Positions 16,336 to 26,804 are shown, counted from the stretch's first letter. The stretch is 64,000 bases of DNA from Endozoicomonas sp. 4G (GCF_023822025.1 NZ_CP082909.1:2532001-2596000); one strand, 5' to 3'. The notes: generated from the sequence alone by a model not told the origin. Program-made: numbers and translations.

Positions 16336-18418
16336 TCGCCCTTATCTGCAAAACTGGCGGCCCGTTTATGAGTTGAGTTCTGCAGTCGTCTGGTTTTTCG
16401 CCATGATTACCGCCTATACCTTGTCGTTTTTCAGCTCACTGCCGCAAATTGGTTTTGTCCTGACCGCTTCTTTCTGTGCAACCATGATGGTGATCCGGCT
16501 GTCACAAGCTCTGCCAAGATGGCAGCAACACCAACGGTTGAAAGGGAAAAAGCTGGCTCTGTTAGAACTGACCTCGAAACAATGCCAGTTACTGCAAACA
16601 AAAAACCGGGAACAGGGTGTCTGGTTAGGTTGGGGCTTTGAATGGCAACGGCTCCATGGGCAAAGGGCCTGGGACTTATTACGAAATGATAACCTGCCAG
16701 CCAAGTCAGAAAACACCATGGGCGCAGGCTGGATTCACGGCATGGAAGAGCATGAAGAGCGGTTATATCAGCCTCTTGAACAGATTCAGATGCATACCAT
16801 GGTGATCGGTGTCCCGGGCAGCGGTAAAACCAGACTCTTTGATTTGTTGGTGACTCAGGCTGTTTTGCGCAATGAACCCGTTATTATCGTCGATCCCAAA
16901 GGCGATCATGATCTTGCCAGCCACACTCTCAGAAGTTGTGGGCTATCGGGCAACCAATACCGGTTTATGAAGTTTCATCCGGGCTTTCCTGCTAATTCTA
17001 TTCGTATCAATCTGCTGCAAAATTTTAACCGTTCCAGTGAGCTGGCCAGCCGGATTTCCGGATTAATGCCCTCCGGTGGTGACAATGCACCGTTTCAGGC
17101 CTTTGCCCAAAAAGCCGTTGATGCAGTAGTTCAGGGCTATCTGCTCTGTGGTCAGCGCCCTACCCTTGTCATGATTCGTCAAGGGCTTGAAGGTGGAGTG
17201 ACCGGACTGCTGATTAAAGCGCTTACTATTGTCTGTACCCGTCACCAGGCTCAGGCAGCAGATATCATTCGGACGAAGGAAGTAAAGGCCAAGACTAACC
17301 CCGAAGCTGAAGCACGACGCTGGATAGATTTCTATCGAAATAAGGTCGTGCCTGAATCGCCCTGCACCGATGTGGAAGGGCTGATCTCACTGTTTGAACA
17401 TGACCGCTCGCATTACGGAAAAATGATTGCAACCCTGTTGCCTGCCCTTGGGATGCTCACAGGTGGTCCACTGGCGCGACTGTTATCGCCTGACCCGACC
17501 GACATAGACGACCTGCGACCCTGTACCCATACCGCAAACCTGATCGAGCAAAACAAAGTGATGTATTTTGGGCTCGATTCCCTGTCTGATCCTATGGTGG
17601 GTAAAGCCATTGGACAATTACTCTTGGCGGATCTGGCAGCCGTGGCCGGGGATCGCTATAACTACTCCGACAACAGTGATAAACCGATCAACCTGTTTGT
17701 CGATGAAGCCGCCGAAGTGCTTTGCCCTCAACTTCTATCCCTGCTTAACAAAGGCCGGGGGGCAAAATTCCGGTTATACGTCGCCACCCAGACGCTGGCT
17801 GATTTTGAAGCTCAGTTAGGCTCGAAAGCAGCTGCCCAACAATTTATCGACAACTGCAATCACCTGATCTGCCTGAGAACACAGAACCCCGACACTCAGA
17901 AATTTATTACCGATAAGCAACAATATGCTCAAAGGCTGGGGCAGGAGAATGCTCTATGGATCATGGGAACCGGCAACCAATTATATGCAGCAACCATTGT
18001 AAAATCGGGCATTCATAGCTTTCTTATGGAACATACAACTACGGATCGAAACTCGGGTGAAGGGTTGGCAAAGGCCATGGAACTTTTTCAGGGTGTGGTT
18101 AAGAACTTCCTTAGTCTGATACGACAACTGTTCTACCGGATTTCCGTGTTACTGGCGTGCCTGCCCTTCTGGGGTGTGATGTTTATTGCCGCTATTATCG
18201 ACGGTCTTTTGATCCGAAAAATCCGTTATCACGATTTTCACTACACCAGCCCTTTGCAAAACCTCTGGAGCCGACGGGCATCAAAATGGATTCCGGGATT
18301 GTTCCTGTACCTGATCATCATTCCCCTGCCACTCCCGGTCTTACTGATTCCGGGAGTAGCCTGGCTGACCGCGCTGTGTCTGGGATGGTGGACGGCCAAC
18401 TGGCAGAAGAAAGTCTGA
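16325..18418 (+). CDS. traD: TraD-type coupling ATPase
   Basis: The 697-residue protein has two N-terminal membrane segments (about 20-38 and 42-60), Walker A GVPGSGKTRLFDLL near residue 160, VIIVDPKGDHDL shortly after, and Walker B INLFVDEAAEVLCP near residue 460. Further hydrophobic segments lie near the C-terminus (about 605-690). This is the SXT/GGI-like TraD that escorts MobH relaxases to the secretion channel. It directly follows the relaxase gene and overlaps traF by one base. Confidence 0.93.
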   Translation: MISDRPYLQNWRPVYELSSAVVWFFAMITAYTLSFFSSLPQIGFVLTASFCATMMVIRLSQALPRWQQHQRLKGKKLALLELTSKQCQLLQTKNREQGVWLGWGFEWQRLHGQRAWDLLRNDNLPAKSENTMGAGWIHGMEEHEERLYQPLEQIQMHTMVIGVPGSGKTRLFDLLVTQAVLRNEPVIIVDPKGDHDLASHTLRSCGLSGNQYRFMKFHPGFPANSIRINLLQNFNRSSELASRISGLMPSGGDNAPFQAFAQKAVDAVVQGYLLCGQRPTLVMIRQGLEGGVTGLLIKALTIVCTRHQAQAADIIRTKEVKAKTNPEAEARRWIDFYRNKVVPESPCTDVEGLISLFEHDRSHYGKMIATLLPALGMLTGGPLARLLSPDPTDIDDLRPCTHTANLIEQNKVMYFGLDSLSDPMVGKAIGQLLLADLAAVAGDRYNYSDNSDKPINLFVDEAAEVLCPQLLSLLNKGRGAKFRLYVATQTLADFEAQLGSKAAAQQFIDNCNHLICLRTQNPDTQKFITDKQQYAQRLGQENALWIMGTGNQLYAATIVKSGIHSFLMEHTTTDRNSGEGLAKAMELFQGVVKNFLSLIRQLFYRISVLLACLPFWGVMFIAAIIDGLLIRKIRYHDFHYTSPLQNLWSRRASKWIPGLFLYLIIIPLPLPVLLIPGVAWLTALCLGWWTANWQKKV

Positions 18419-19266
18419 TGCTGTTCTTTCTTCTATATATGGGGTTGTTTTCAACCGCTGCTTCAGCTGACCAGCCGTGGTTTGATCGCCATTCCGAAGG
18501 TTGGTTCTGGTATGAACGCATTGCTGAGCCAGACGCTGACGAGAACACAGTCAATGATCAAAACGAAAGACACCAACCGCTGACAACCGCCTGGATCAGA
18601 AATAACATCGGTCACTACCTGGACAAGGCCATCGACTTGCCCAGCAAAGAAAACGTCAGCAACTACCTCTATCTCGACAGGCTGATAAAAGAAAAGGCAG
18701 AACGCTTTGCCCGTGTCGGAAAACAGGTGATTGAAAGTGACCCGTTGCTGGATGAAAACGTCCGTCGACCTATACCCCCAGCGGCCGCCAAAATAAGTGA
18801 CGACATGGTGCAACACGCCAGAGAACAGGTTTTACGGAAAATAGCGAAAATTGCCGGGCTCGTTTTTTACTATCAGGGAAGATGCAGGCTTTGTCAGTTG
18901 CAGGCTCAGACGTTGATGGCATTAAACCAGCAATACAGCTTCAAACTGATTTCCTTTTCTACTGATGGCGAGTTTATTCCTGATTTGCCTGACAGTCGTA
19001 TCGACAGACAGCCCAATCCAACACTCAACATACAAACCTACCCTGCCCTGTTCTTGATGAAGCCACCTGACGAAATTATTCCGCTTCGCCAGGGTGTCAG
19101 TTCTTACATTGATTTGCATAACCGTATTGTTGACGCAGCCCACGAAGCTCAGTGGATCAGCAAGCAGGACTACAAAAGCACCTTAATTGTTCGGGATAAC
19201 TGGAATGACGTCAGCGCAAACGCCATTCCGCTCACACTCCGCAAGCACAAAAACATCACTCAGTAG
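18418..19266 (+). CDS. traF: TraF, thioredoxin-fold pilus assembly protein
   Basis: The 282-residue protein has a signal peptide (MLFFLLYMGLFSTAASA), then PWFDRHSEGWFWYE, the opening of TraF. The C-terminal half has a thioredoxin-like fold with a CRLC motif (CxxC) near residue 160 and a cis-Pro-type YPALF. The start was set at 18418 by the TGATG overlap with traD and the signal peptide; an upstream in-frame start at 18157 would lie inside traD. TraF acts in the periplasm in folding or disulphide formation of the pilus machinery. Confidence 0.9.
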   Translation: MLFFLLYMGLFSTAASADQPWFDRHSEGWFWYERIAEPDADENTVNDQNERHQPLTTAWIRNNIGHYLDKAIDLPSKENVSNYLYLDRLIKEKAERFARVGKQVIESDPLLDENVRRPIPPAAAKISDDMVQHAREQVLRKIAKIAGLVFYYQGRCRLCQLQAQTLMALNQQYSFKLISFSTDGEFIPDLPDSRIDRQPNPTLNIQTYPALFLMKPPDEIIPLRQGVSSYIDLHNRIVDAAHEAQWISKQDYKSTLIVRDNWNDVSANAIPLTLRKHKNITQ

Positions 19267-19278
19267 GTGAAATTGATT

Positions 19279-19563
19279 ATGAACACTGAAAACCAGCTCT
19301 GGTCCATTAAGCGGATTGCTGACTTCCTTGATCTCTCAGTGAACTACACACGAAATGTCATCGTGAAGCAGGCAAACTTTCCCGAACCAAGATTTTCAAT
19401 CGTCGAGGTCAATGGGAAAAAACAAAAAAGCAAACCGCGCTGGCTCAATACAGAAATCAGTGAATGGGTGAGTCAGAAGTATTGTTTCCAATCTGAAATG
19501 GAAGAAAGACAGCCTGCAAAACCTGGCCGCAAAAGAAAGACTTCCGATGAATTTCAACTCTGA
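19279..19563 (+). CDS. AlpA-like small HTH regulator
   Basis: The 94-residue protein has an N-terminal excisionase/AlpA-type helix-turn-helix (LWSIKRIADFLDLSVNYTRN) followed by a beta wing (FPEPRF ... KPRWLNTEISEWV). Such proteins beside an integrase usually control or assist excision. The start at ATG 19279 was preferred over GTG 19267. It converges on the integrase gene, with 12 bases between their stops. Confidence 0.72.
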   Translation: MNTENQLWSIKRIADFLDLSVNYTRNVIVKQANFPEPRFSIVEVNGKKQKSKPRWLNTEISEWVSQKYCFQSEMEERQPAKPGRKRKTSDEFQL

Positions 19564-19575
19564 ACCAGTTGATTT

Positions 19576-20616
19576 TCAAGCTAATTTACAGGAGAAATCC
19601 TTTGCCGTTTTTCTGAAATATTTCAGCGTCCTGTTCATATCGGTGTGCCCTGCCTGCTTGGCCAACTCAAACGGTGTCAGTTTTTCAGATAACCGGGTGA
19701 GTGCCTCATGCCTGGAATCACGAAATTCAAGGTCGTCGATCAGAGTTTTTCTGACAGCGATGCTAAATATAGAGCTTACGTTCAGCTTTGAGCTGGCAAA
19801 CCAATAGTCATCCTCTGTCTTCCCCAACCTTATTAAACGGATTGCTTCGCTGGACAATGCCAGTGTCTTTTTCTTCTTCTCTTTGGTTCTTTCTGCCGAC
19901 AGGTTGATCACCCGGTTATCAAAGTCGATTTCACTGGCTACCAGATATTTTACTTCCTGTTGCCTCATCGCCGTTTCGATGCACAGCTTCCACAGCAGTG
20001 CCACGGTTTGAGCCGGTGTTTCGGGCGCCTTTTGATCTTCCCAATGATCCAGCGCAAAAAACATCTGCTCAATTTCTTCTTCTGAAACTCTGCGATCCCT
20101 TGATGCTGAACGATCGTCGGCAAATTTGACACTGGCAAAGGGTGACTTTTCGATATACCCCCACTCCCGAGCCATGCTAAACACATTACACAGGAAGTTC
20201 TTCTCCCTGGCCACTGAGCTTTCTTTGACTGTACTGAGCCGGGTCATTTTCCACTCTGCAATGTGAAAACTCTTGATGGACGAAATGGGTTTATCCATCA
20301 AATCAGGCAGAGGGGAATGGTTCTGGTTGGTCGCCATCTGCTGAAACCGCTGATTCTCCCGTAATGCGGTTTCCCTGCCTTTCTTCCTCGGACTGACTTC
20401 ATCCACGTATCGAACAAACGTCTCTCTCAGCGTTTTTCGATGCAACCGATGACGCGCAACCTCTTCTGCATTTTTCCCATATTCATCGATTTTTCGCTCA
20501 AGACTGGCAGCCCACTGGGCTGCTTCTTTTTTTGTGTCGAATGTACGAGCCTGGTCAATGCCCTTTTTCCTGACCCGGGCCAACCAGCCCGCTTTTCTTT
20601 TTTCAAGCCTGGCCAT
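19576..20616 (-). CDS. int: Tyrosine integrase of the conjugative element
   Basis: The 346-residue protein has an N-terminal arm-binding region (LEKRKAGWLARVRKKG), a core-binding domain (about 60-165) and a catalytic domain with ETAMRQQEV (first Arg), AERTKEKKKK (Lys), FRDSRHEAL (Arg box), AGHTDMNRTLKYF (His and Tyr nucleophile). The position usually occupied by the first His of HxxR is Arg here. The start MARLEKRKAGW at 20616 was chosen because the residues before it do not resemble an integrase. It lies next to tRNA-Leu, consistent with integration there. Confidence 0.9.
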   Translation of the reverse strand: MARLEKRKAGWLARVRKKGIDQARTFDTKKEAAQWAASLERKIDEYGKNAEEVARHRLHRKTLRETFVRYVDEVSPRKKGRETALRENQRFQQMATNQNHSPLPDLMDKPISSIKSFHIAEWKMTRLSTVKESSVAREKNFLCNVFSMAREWGYIEKSPFASVKFADDRSASRDRRVSEEEIEQMFFALDHWEDQKAPETPAQTVALLWKLCIETAMRQQEVKYLVASEIDFDNRVINLSAERTKEKKKKTLALSSEAIRLIRLGKTEDDYWFASSKLNVSSIFSIAVRKTLIDDLEFRDSRHEALTRLSEKLTPFELAKQAGHTDMNRTLKYFRKTAKDFSCKLA

Positions 20617-20833
20617 TACAACCTCCGCATTGTTCTGATGAGTGGTTCTGAGGAGTACAAAAACTGCGTGAATTCTGTGCCAATCCCAGTGCCAAAAATG
20701 AGTGGCACAAATGGCACAAGCGAAGTTTAGCAAGTTACCAAATGATCAATAAAAGAAATGGTTATATAGGGAGGATTAGGCGCAAGGCCTTGGCGCAGTA
20801 GCCGTAGAGTAAAAAAACGTGGAAAACAGATAC

Positions 20834-20861
20834 AAAAAAAGCCTGCCATTTCTGGAAGACT
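20834..20861 (-). terminator. Terminator of the tRNA/pgsA transcript
   Basis: Ten bases downstream of the tRNA-Leu 3' end, AGTCTTCCA and TGGCAGGCT form a hairpin (one mismatch and one wobble, loop GAAA) followed by seven T on the minus strand. Between it and the integrase start (20617-20833) I see no gene; the attachment site probably lies in this stretch or in the tRNA end. Confidence 0.7.
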
Positions 20862-20870
20862 TTTGGGAGG

Positions 20871-20958
20871 TGGTGCCCGGAGCCGGAATCGAACCGGCAC
20901 GATCTTAATGATCGGCAGATTTTAAGTCTGCTGTGTCTACCAATTTCACCACCCGGGC
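20871..20958 (-). tRNA. leuZ: tRNA-Leu (UAA)
   Basis: An 88-base cloverleaf with encoded CCA: acceptor GCCCGGG pairs TCCGGGC, the T arm is CCGGTTCGATTCCGG, the anticodon loop is CTTAAAA (anticodon UAA) and there is a long variable arm. It is last in a Gly-Cys-Leu series after pgsA, as in E. coli glyW-cysT-leuZ. It is the probable integration target of the element to its left. Confidence 0.96.
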
Positions 20959-21022
20959 GACAGGAACAGCTTATCTATTTAAGCCGAAAAAAAACAGGCT
21001 TGTTAACCTGCTTTTTCGAATT

Positions 21023-21096
21023 TGGAGGCGAGTACCGGAGTCGAACCGGTCTAAATGGAGTTGCAGTCCACTGCATAACCGCTTTGCTAACTCGCC
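21023..21096 (-). tRNA. cysT: tRNA-Cys (GCA)
   Basis: A 74-base cloverleaf with encoded CCA: acceptor GGCGAGT/ACTCGCC, anticodon loop CTGCAAC (GCA), T arm CCGGTTCGACTCCGG. It is the middle tRNA of the cluster. Confidence 0.96.
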
Positions 21097-21103
21097 TTTT
21101 AAC

Positions 21104-21179
<76 letters not shown>

Positions 21180-21282
21180 ATTCATCTCCGCTGGTAGCTG
21201 AAACACTTGGGCTTCGTGTCCGTCGAAGATGATGCGTAGTTTAAGAATATTTCGGCTGCTGTCAACAGGTTGGAGCAACGAA

Positions 21283-21849
21283 TTAGTTTTCAGCCTTAGA
21301 GAATGGCGTCAGATCAGGCCATGCCGCACGAAGGTACACATACATTGACCAGAGTGTCAGGATGGCAGAAACGTAAAGCAGTGCCAGCCCGAGATACCCA
21401 ACCATCGACTCCAGGGGAACAGGAGCAAACAGTAACAGGGTAATCGCCATCATTTGTCCGGCTGTTTTTAACTTACCGATCATATTCACCGCCACACTGG
21501 TACGCTTGCCTATCTCGGACATCCATTCACGCAAAGCAGAAATAACAATTTCCCGGCCAATAATGATCGTAGCGGGTATGGTCATCCAGGCCGCCCTGAA
21601 TTCATCAACCAATAAACACAATGCGGTTGCCACCATGATCTTGTCCGCTACCGGATCAAAAAAAGCACCAAAGGGGGTAGTCTGATTCCAGCGTCTGGCC
21701 AGATAACCGTCAAACCAGTCCGTTATCGAAGCGACTGCAAAGATGGCGGCACAAAGGATGTAACGCATCTCAATGGGCAAATAAAAAATCAAGACCAGAA
21801 AAGGAACCAGAACAATGCGTAGCATCGTCAGAGCATTTGGAATATTCAT
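21283..21849 (-). CDS. pgsA: CDP-diacylglycerol-glycerol-3-phosphate 3-phosphatidyltransferase
   Basis: PgsA makes phosphatidylglycerol phosphate at the inner membrane, the committed step to phosphatidylglycerol and cardiolipin. The 188-residue protein has the CDP-alcohol phosphotransferase signature DWFDGYLARRW ... GAFFDPVADK (DG-x2-AR-x8-G-x3-D-x3-D) near residues 60-85 and several membrane helices. The start MNIPNALTMLRI at 21849 matches the family opening. It lies between uvrC and the tRNA cluster, as in E. coli. Confidence 0.97.
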   Translation of the reverse strand: MNIPNALTMLRIVLVPFLVLIFYLPIEMRYILCAAIFAVASITDWFDGYLARRWNQTTPFGAFFDPVADKIMVATALCLLVDEFRAAWMTIPATIIIGREIVISALREWMSEIGKRTSVAVNMIGKLKTAGQMMAITLLLFAPVPLESMVGYLGLALLYVSAILTLWSMYVYLRAAWPDLTPFSKAEN

Positions 21850-22013
21850 AGCAAAGATAACTAACCGCGATGTAAAAACAGTATCGAGATCTTCGACCAG
21901 AGCAATCATTCAACCCTGTGGCTCTGGTATAGAAGGAGGCTCAACAGACTATCGTTAAAAATATTGACTGTCGCATAAGTTACACAGTCAGGAGACAGAG
22001 TACAAACCCGAAT

Positions 22014-23855
22014 CTACGATCCATGCAAATGAGCATGGATCTGTTCCGCCAGGTGCTGACTTATCCCCTCGACTTTTGCCAGCTCATCTACAGGTGCATT
22101 GATTACGCCGTGACGACCTCCAAAGAACTTGAGCAATGCAGAGCGACGTTTAGCACCAACTCCCGGAATATCTTCCAGAGTTGAGCGTTTTCTGGCGATA
22201 CTGCGCTTTTGTCGATGGCCGGTAATGGCAAATCGGTGCGCCTCGTCCCGTATATGTTGAATCAGCAACAGAGCCCCATCCTTTTCCAGTGTGGACAGTT
22301 CCCTGCCTTTATAGATCAGTGTTTCAAGACCCGGTTTTCTGGAAACCCCTTTGGCAACACCCAACAAGGGAATATGCTGGAGCGACAACTCGTACATGAT
22401 CTCCTCCGCCATACTCAACTGTCCCTTGCCACCATCAATCAAGATCAGACCAGGCGTGCTTTCAGGATGCTCGGCCAGGCTTTTGTAACGCTTATGCAGG
22501 GCTTTCTTCATGGCTGCATAATCATCACCGGGATTGATACCTGCTATGTTGAAACGTCGATACTGGCTTTTATCTGGCCCTTCCTGGTTAAACACGACGC
22601 AGGAGGCAACGGTTGCCTCTCCCATGGTATGACTGATATCAAAACATTCAAACCGGGTTAACGGTTCTTTCAGTTTCAGCAGTTTGCCCAGCTGCTCTGT
22701 ACGTTTACGTTGATGGGTTTTACCGGCCAGCTCAGCCCGAAGACTGAGCTGCGCATTTTTCTCTGCCAGCTTCAACCAGTCCTGCCGCTCGCCCCTGACC
22801 CGATGCTTGATGCTGACCTGTTTACCCGACAACTGACTGATTCCCTGTTCAAGCACCTGGCCATCATCGAAATCGATGGGCAGAATAATTTCAGAGGGGA
22901 AATTACGACTGTGGGCAAGCTTGATATAAAACTGGGCCAGAAATTCAGAAAGATGCTCTTCTGGCTGATGATCCAGCCTGAAATTCGGAAAGTAGCTTTT
23001 ATGCCCCAAGAGCTGACCATTGCGAACAAACAGCACCGCAAAACAGACCTTGCCCATTTGGTTGCTGTAACCAACGATATCAGCATCACCCGTACCACGA
23101 TTGACTGACTGTTGCTCCTGAACCTGCCTGAGCTGATTGATCTGATCCCGAATTTCAGCAGCCTCTTCAAACCTCAATGCCTCGGACTCTTTCTCCATTC
23201 TTTTGATCAGATTACGGATGAGTTGCTGGCTCTTTCCTTCCAGAAATTGTCGTGTATCCCGCACATCCTGTTGATACTCTTCCGGGCTGACCAGGTTTAC
23301 ACAGGGAGCCTTACAGCGATGAATTTGATGCTGGAGACAGGGGCGGCTTCTATTGCGGAAATAGCTGTTTTCGCACTGTCTGACCTTGAACACTTTTTGC
23401 AGCAGGTTCAGGCTTTCCCGCACGGCGCCTCCGCTGGGATAAGGTCCGAAAAATACGCCTTTCTTGCTTTTACTTCGACCTCGCTGATAGTCGATGCGGG
23501 GAAACTCATCTTCTGTTGAAAGGTAAATAAAGGGGTAGGATTTATCGTCCCTGAGGAGAATGTTATAAGGAGGCTTGCGGTCTTTGATGAGATTTTGTTC
23601 CAGCAACAAGGCCTCCAACTCCGAGCGGGTGATGGTAACCTCTATGCTGTGAATCTTACTGACCAGCGCCATGGTTTTGGTGGTCAAACCCGTAGGACGA
23701 AAATAACTGGACAGACGATTTTTCAGGTTTTTCGCCTTTCCGATATAAAGGGTATTCCCCAAATTGTCCCGCATATCATAGACGCCCGGTTGCCTGGGAG
23801 CCTGCTTTAGAAAAGCCTTGTGATCGAAGCGCTCTTTTTCTTCACCCTGAGTCAT
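22014..23855 (-). CDS. uvrC: Excinuclease ABC subunit C
   Basis: UvrC makes both incisions in nucleotide excision repair. The 613-residue protein has the GIY-YIG nuclease (GVYDMRD ... TLYIGKAKNL, about 20-50), the UVR motif (KRMEKESEALRFEEAAEIRDQ, near 205), the RNase H-like 5' nuclease (ECFDISHTMGEATVASCV, near 400) and C-terminal helix-hairpin-helix motifs (IPGVGAKRRSALLKFFGG). ATG 23855 was chosen over an upstream TTG. It follows the response regulator and precedes pgsA. Confidence 0.98.
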   Translation of the reverse strand: MTQGEEKERFDHKAFLKQAPRQPGVYDMRDNLGNTLYIGKAKNLKNRLSSYFRPTGLTTKTMALVSKIHSIEVTITRSELEALLLEQNLIKDRKPPYNILLRDDKSYPFIYLSTEDEFPRIDYQRGRSKSKKGVFFGPYPSGGAVRESLNLLQKVFKVRQCENSYFRNRSRPCLQHQIHRCKAPCVNLVSPEEYQQDVRDTRQFLEGKSQQLIRNLIKRMEKESEALRFEEAAEIRDQINQLRQVQEQQSVNRGTGDADIVGYSNQMGKVCFAVLFVRNGQLLGHKSYFPNFRLDHQPEEHLSEFLAQFYIKLAHSRNFPSEIILPIDFDDGQVLEQGISQLSGKQVSIKHRVRGERQDWLKLAEKNAQLSLRAELAGKTHQRKRTEQLGKLLKLKEPLTRFECFDISHTMGEATVASCVVFNQEGPDKSQYRRFNIAGINPGDDYAAMKKALHKRYKSLAEHPESTPGLILIDGGKGQLSMAEEIMYELSLQHIPLLGVAKGVSRKPGLETLIYKGRELSTLEKDGALLLIQHIRDEAHRFAITGHRQKRSIARKRSTLEDIPGVGAKRRSALLKFFGGRHGVINAPVDELAKVEGISQHLAEQIHAHLHGS

Positions 23856-23955
23856 TGAATACAAACAGTGTCAGTTGCTTTACGACAGTATACTGACAAA
23901 CAAGCACTCATACCTACTGATAACTGCACCGCAAAGTAGCTCATGAGAAAGTATC

Positions 23956-24615
23956 CTATGAGATTGAAGCGACATCCTGCCCTACTTCAATCAGGCCATA
24001 CCGGATCGCCAGATGAGTCAATTCCACATCACTGTTTATTTGTAGCTTTTCGAAAATACGGTAACGGTAACTGTTTACCGTTTTGGCACTCAAACACAAT
24101 TTGTCTGAGATGATTTGCACCTTTTCACAACTGACAATCATCAGGCATATCTGCATTTCCCGACTGGACAGTTTTTCAAAGGGTGAAGCGGATGACGGGT
24201 GCAAGGACTTCAACGCCATTTGCTGAGCAATATCAGGACTGATATAACGCTTGCCAAGAACCACTGCTTTGATGGTACTGACCATTTCTTCAATACTGAT
24301 ACCTTTGGTCACGTATCCAGCCGCACCGGCCTCCATCAGTTTGGCGGGGTAAAGTTCATCGTTGCAGACGGTTACAGCAATCACCTGAATTTCAGGAAAT
24401 GACCGACCGATCCTGCGGGTGGCTTCCAGACCACCAATACCGGGCATACGGACATCCATCAGTACCACCTGTGGCCTCAGGCTACGGCATTTTTCAATCG
24501 CCTCTTCCCCACTGCTGGCCTCTCCGACGACGGTTAATTCCTGTACATCTGAAAGCATACGGGACAGCCCCGTTCTCACCAGATCATGATCGTCAGCAAT
24601 CAGTACGCGAATCAT
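23956..24615 (-). CDS. uvrY: GacA/UvrY-family response regulator
   Basis: The 219-residue protein has a receiver domain (ADDHDLVR acidic pocket; LMDVRMPG with the phospho-accepting Asp near 54; VTKG Lys) and a LuxR-type helix-turn-helix (LSSREMQICLMIVS ... LCLSAKTVNSYRYRIFEKL). Order with uvrC and pgsA identifies the BarA/UvrY (GacS/GacA) regulator, which activates small RNAs that titrate CsrA/RsmA. Start set at MIRVLIADDHD. A 100-base gap separates it from uvrC. Confidence 0.94.
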   Translation of the reverse strand: MIRVLIADDHDLVRTGLSRMLSDVQELTVVGEASSGEEAIEKCRSLRPQVVLMDVRMPGIGGLEATRRIGRSFPEIQVIAVTVCNDELYPAKLMEAGAAGYVTKGISIEEMVSTIKAVVLGKRYISPDIAQQMALKSLHPSSASPFEKLSSREMQICLMIVSCEKVQIISDKLCLSAKTVNSYRYRIFEKLQINSDVELTHLAIRYGLIEVGQDVASIS

Positions 24616-24708
24616 GACACACTCCAACCTGCATTTTTATAGTTGTTATTTTCCTAATCCACCTCACACATCCCTGATGGTAAATCACTCTATTTTATCA
24701 CTTTCAGA

Positions 24709-24739
24709 AAAAAGCCTGAGCACACGTTAACAGTGTGCA
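24709..24739 (-). terminator. Rho-independent terminator after etfA
   Basis: On the minus strand GCACAC and GTGTGC pair around TGTTAAC, followed by TCAGGC and six T. It lies 60 bases past the etfA stop and before the uvrY promoter region. Confidence 0.85.
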
Positions 24740-24799
24740 ACAGACTTATTCTGCTACAAGAATGGCAGCAATACCACACCTTGAAATCAGAGCTTGAAA

Positions 24800-25729
24800 T
24801 CAGAGCTTGCCTTCCAGTTCCGGTACGGCTTCAAAGAGGTCTGCTACCAGACCATAGTCGGCTACCTGGAAGATCGGCGCTTCTTCGTCCTTATTGATGG
24901 CAACAATCACTTTAGAATCTTTCATGCCTGCCAGATGCTGAATCGCACCGGAAATACCGATAGCAACGTACAGGTTAGGAGCAACAATCTTACCGGTCTG
25001 ACCGACCTGCATATCGTTGGGTACAAAGCCTGCATCAACAGCAGCGCGAGAAGCCCCTACCGCAGCACCGAGCTTGTCAGCCAGTTTGTAGAGAATCTCG
25101 AAGTTTTCTCCATTCCCCATACCACGTCCACCTGACACTACGATTTCTGCGCCGCCCAGCTCAGGACGATCAGATTTCGCCATTTCCTCGCTAACGAAGG
25201 AAGAGATGCCAGCATCGTGGGCACTGTCCAGTTGTTCAACAGCAGCGTTACCACCATTAGCCGCTACCGGATCAAAGCCAGTACTACGAACAGTGATCAC
25301 TTTCACAGCCGCTGTTGACTGAACGGTGGCAATGGCATTGCCGGCATAGATCGGACGAGCAAAAGTATCCGCACTGTCTATACGAACAATGTCAGATATC
25401 TGATCAACATCCAGCAGAGCAGCAACGCGAGGCATATAGTTTTTGCCGCTGGTGCAGGCAGCACTCAGGATGTGGCTGTACCCTTTGCCCAGTTCAGCCA
25501 CCAGCAGACTGACATTTTCTGCCAGCTGATGTTCGTAGGCAGCATTATCAGCTACCCGAACCTTGCTGACACCTTCAACCTGTGCTGCTGCTTCGGCAAC
25601 AGAACCACAGCCAGAGCCGGCCACTAATACATGAACATCATCGCCTATTTGACGGGCAGCCGCTACAGTATTCAGGGTGGCTGCGCCCAAGGCTGCATTA
25701 TCATGTTCTGCAACTACGAGAATCGCCAT
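24800..25729 (-). CDS. etfA: Electron transfer flavoprotein alpha subunit
   Basis: The 309-residue protein carries FAD and accepts electrons from acyl-CoA and other dehydrogenases, passing them to ETF-ubiquinone oxidoreductase. [22 protein letters not shown] is the family opening; the C-terminal FAD domain shows VSGGRGMG and [17 protein letters not shown], then [20 protein letters not shown]. It overlaps etfB by one base (TAATG) in a two-gene operon, with the quinone oxidoreductase divergent upstream. Confidence 0.97.
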   Translation of the reverse strand: MAILVVAEHDNAALGAATLNTVAAARQIGDDVHVLVAGSGCGSVAEAAAQVEGVSKVRVADNAAYEHQLAENVSLLVAELGKGYSHILSAACTSGKNYMPRVAALLDVDQISDIVRIDSADTFARPIYAGNAIATVQSTAAVKVITVRSTGFDPVAANGGNAAVEQLDSAHDAGISSFVSEEMAKSDRPELGGAEIVVSGGRGMGNGENFEILYKLADKLGAAVGASRAAVDAGFVPNDMQVGQTGKIVAPNLYVAIGISGAIQHLAGMKDSKVIVAINKDEEAPIFQVADYGLVADLFEAVPELEGKL

Positions 25730-26478
25730 TAGATTACCTTCACTTCTGTTTTCAGTTTTTCGATCAGTTCGTCAACGCTGCCCACACGAATGCCGGCACT
25801 GCGCTCGGCAGGTGGCTCAACTTTCAGGGTGTTCAGGGAGGAAATCACTTCAACGCCCAGTTCTTCAGGCGTTTTGACGTCCAGGGGTTTGCGCTTGGCT
25901 TTCATGATGTTAGGCAAAGAAGCGTAGCGAGGCTCATTCAAACGCAGGTCGGTGGTCACAACGGCTGGCAGTGACAGGGAGACGGTTTGCAGACCTCCGT
26001 CAACTTCACGGGTAACAATGGCCTTACCTTCTTCTACGGTCAGTTCAGAGGCAAAAGTACCCTGCGGCATACCTGCAAGTGCCGCCAGCATCTGACCGGT
26101 CTGGTTATTATCACTGTCAATGGCCTGCTTACCCAGGATCACCAGGTCAGGTTTTTCTTCATCAACAATGGCTTTCAGCAGTTTGGCAACAGACAGGGAA
26201 CCGGGCTTTTCATCGGTTTGCACCAGAACACCACGGTCAGCACCCAGGGCCAGGGCGGTGCGTATCTGCTCCTGACTCTCTTTGGTACCAAGGGAAACAA
26301 CAACAATTTCACTGGCAACACCTTTTTCTTTCAGTCTTACTGCTTCTTCAACAGCAATTTCACAGAAAGGGTTGATGGCCATTTTAACGTTCGTCAGATC
26401 GACATCACTATGATCCGCCTTGACACGAACCTTGACGTTATAGTCAATGACTCTCTTAACGGCTACAAGTATTTTCAT
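25729..26478 (-). CDS. etfB: Electron transfer flavoprotein beta subunit
   Basis: The 249-residue protein starts [20 protein letters not shown], typical of EtfB, and has [18 protein letters not shown] and [10 protein letters not shown] near the AMP-binding site. It pairs with EtfA. The start at 26478 has an AGGAAGG ribosome site about ten bases upstream. Transcription comes from the shared region with the divergent ETF-QO gene. Confidence 0.97.
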   Translation of the reverse strand: MKILVAVKRVIDYNVKVRVKADHSDVDLTNVKMAINPFCEIAVEEAVRLKEKGVASEIVVVSLGTKESQEQIRTALALGADRGVLVQTDEKPGSLSVAKLLKAIVDEEKPDLVILGKQAIDSDNNQTGQMLAALAGMPQGTFASELTVEEGKAIVTREVDGGLQTVSLSLPAVVTTDLRLNEPRYASLPNIMKAKRKPLDVKTPEELGVEVISSLNTLKVEPPAERSAGIRVGSVDELIEKLKTEVKVI

Positions 26479-26804
26479 GGGTTCGCAGCCTTCCTTATTT
26501 ATACTATGACTGGATACTTGGTTGTGAGGCAGGCATGAAATCTCCGAAAACATCGCGCGGAGCATCAATTGTTATCATTGTTTCACAGCGCTGCTGAGGG
26601 AGGAGTCTAACAGCAGGTCAATAAGGGTTCAAACCTATGTTTAAGATTGATGAGGATCAACCAGGCGCAACGAACTATGTATCTGACCCGTGCCTTCTAC
26701 CATCACAACCCGCTATTATGATGCCTTGCGCTATTTGCGCCAGAGAGACTCATCGCCAGTAATGATCAGAAAGCACTCGATACCCCCCGGCGGCGGGATC
26801 TTAT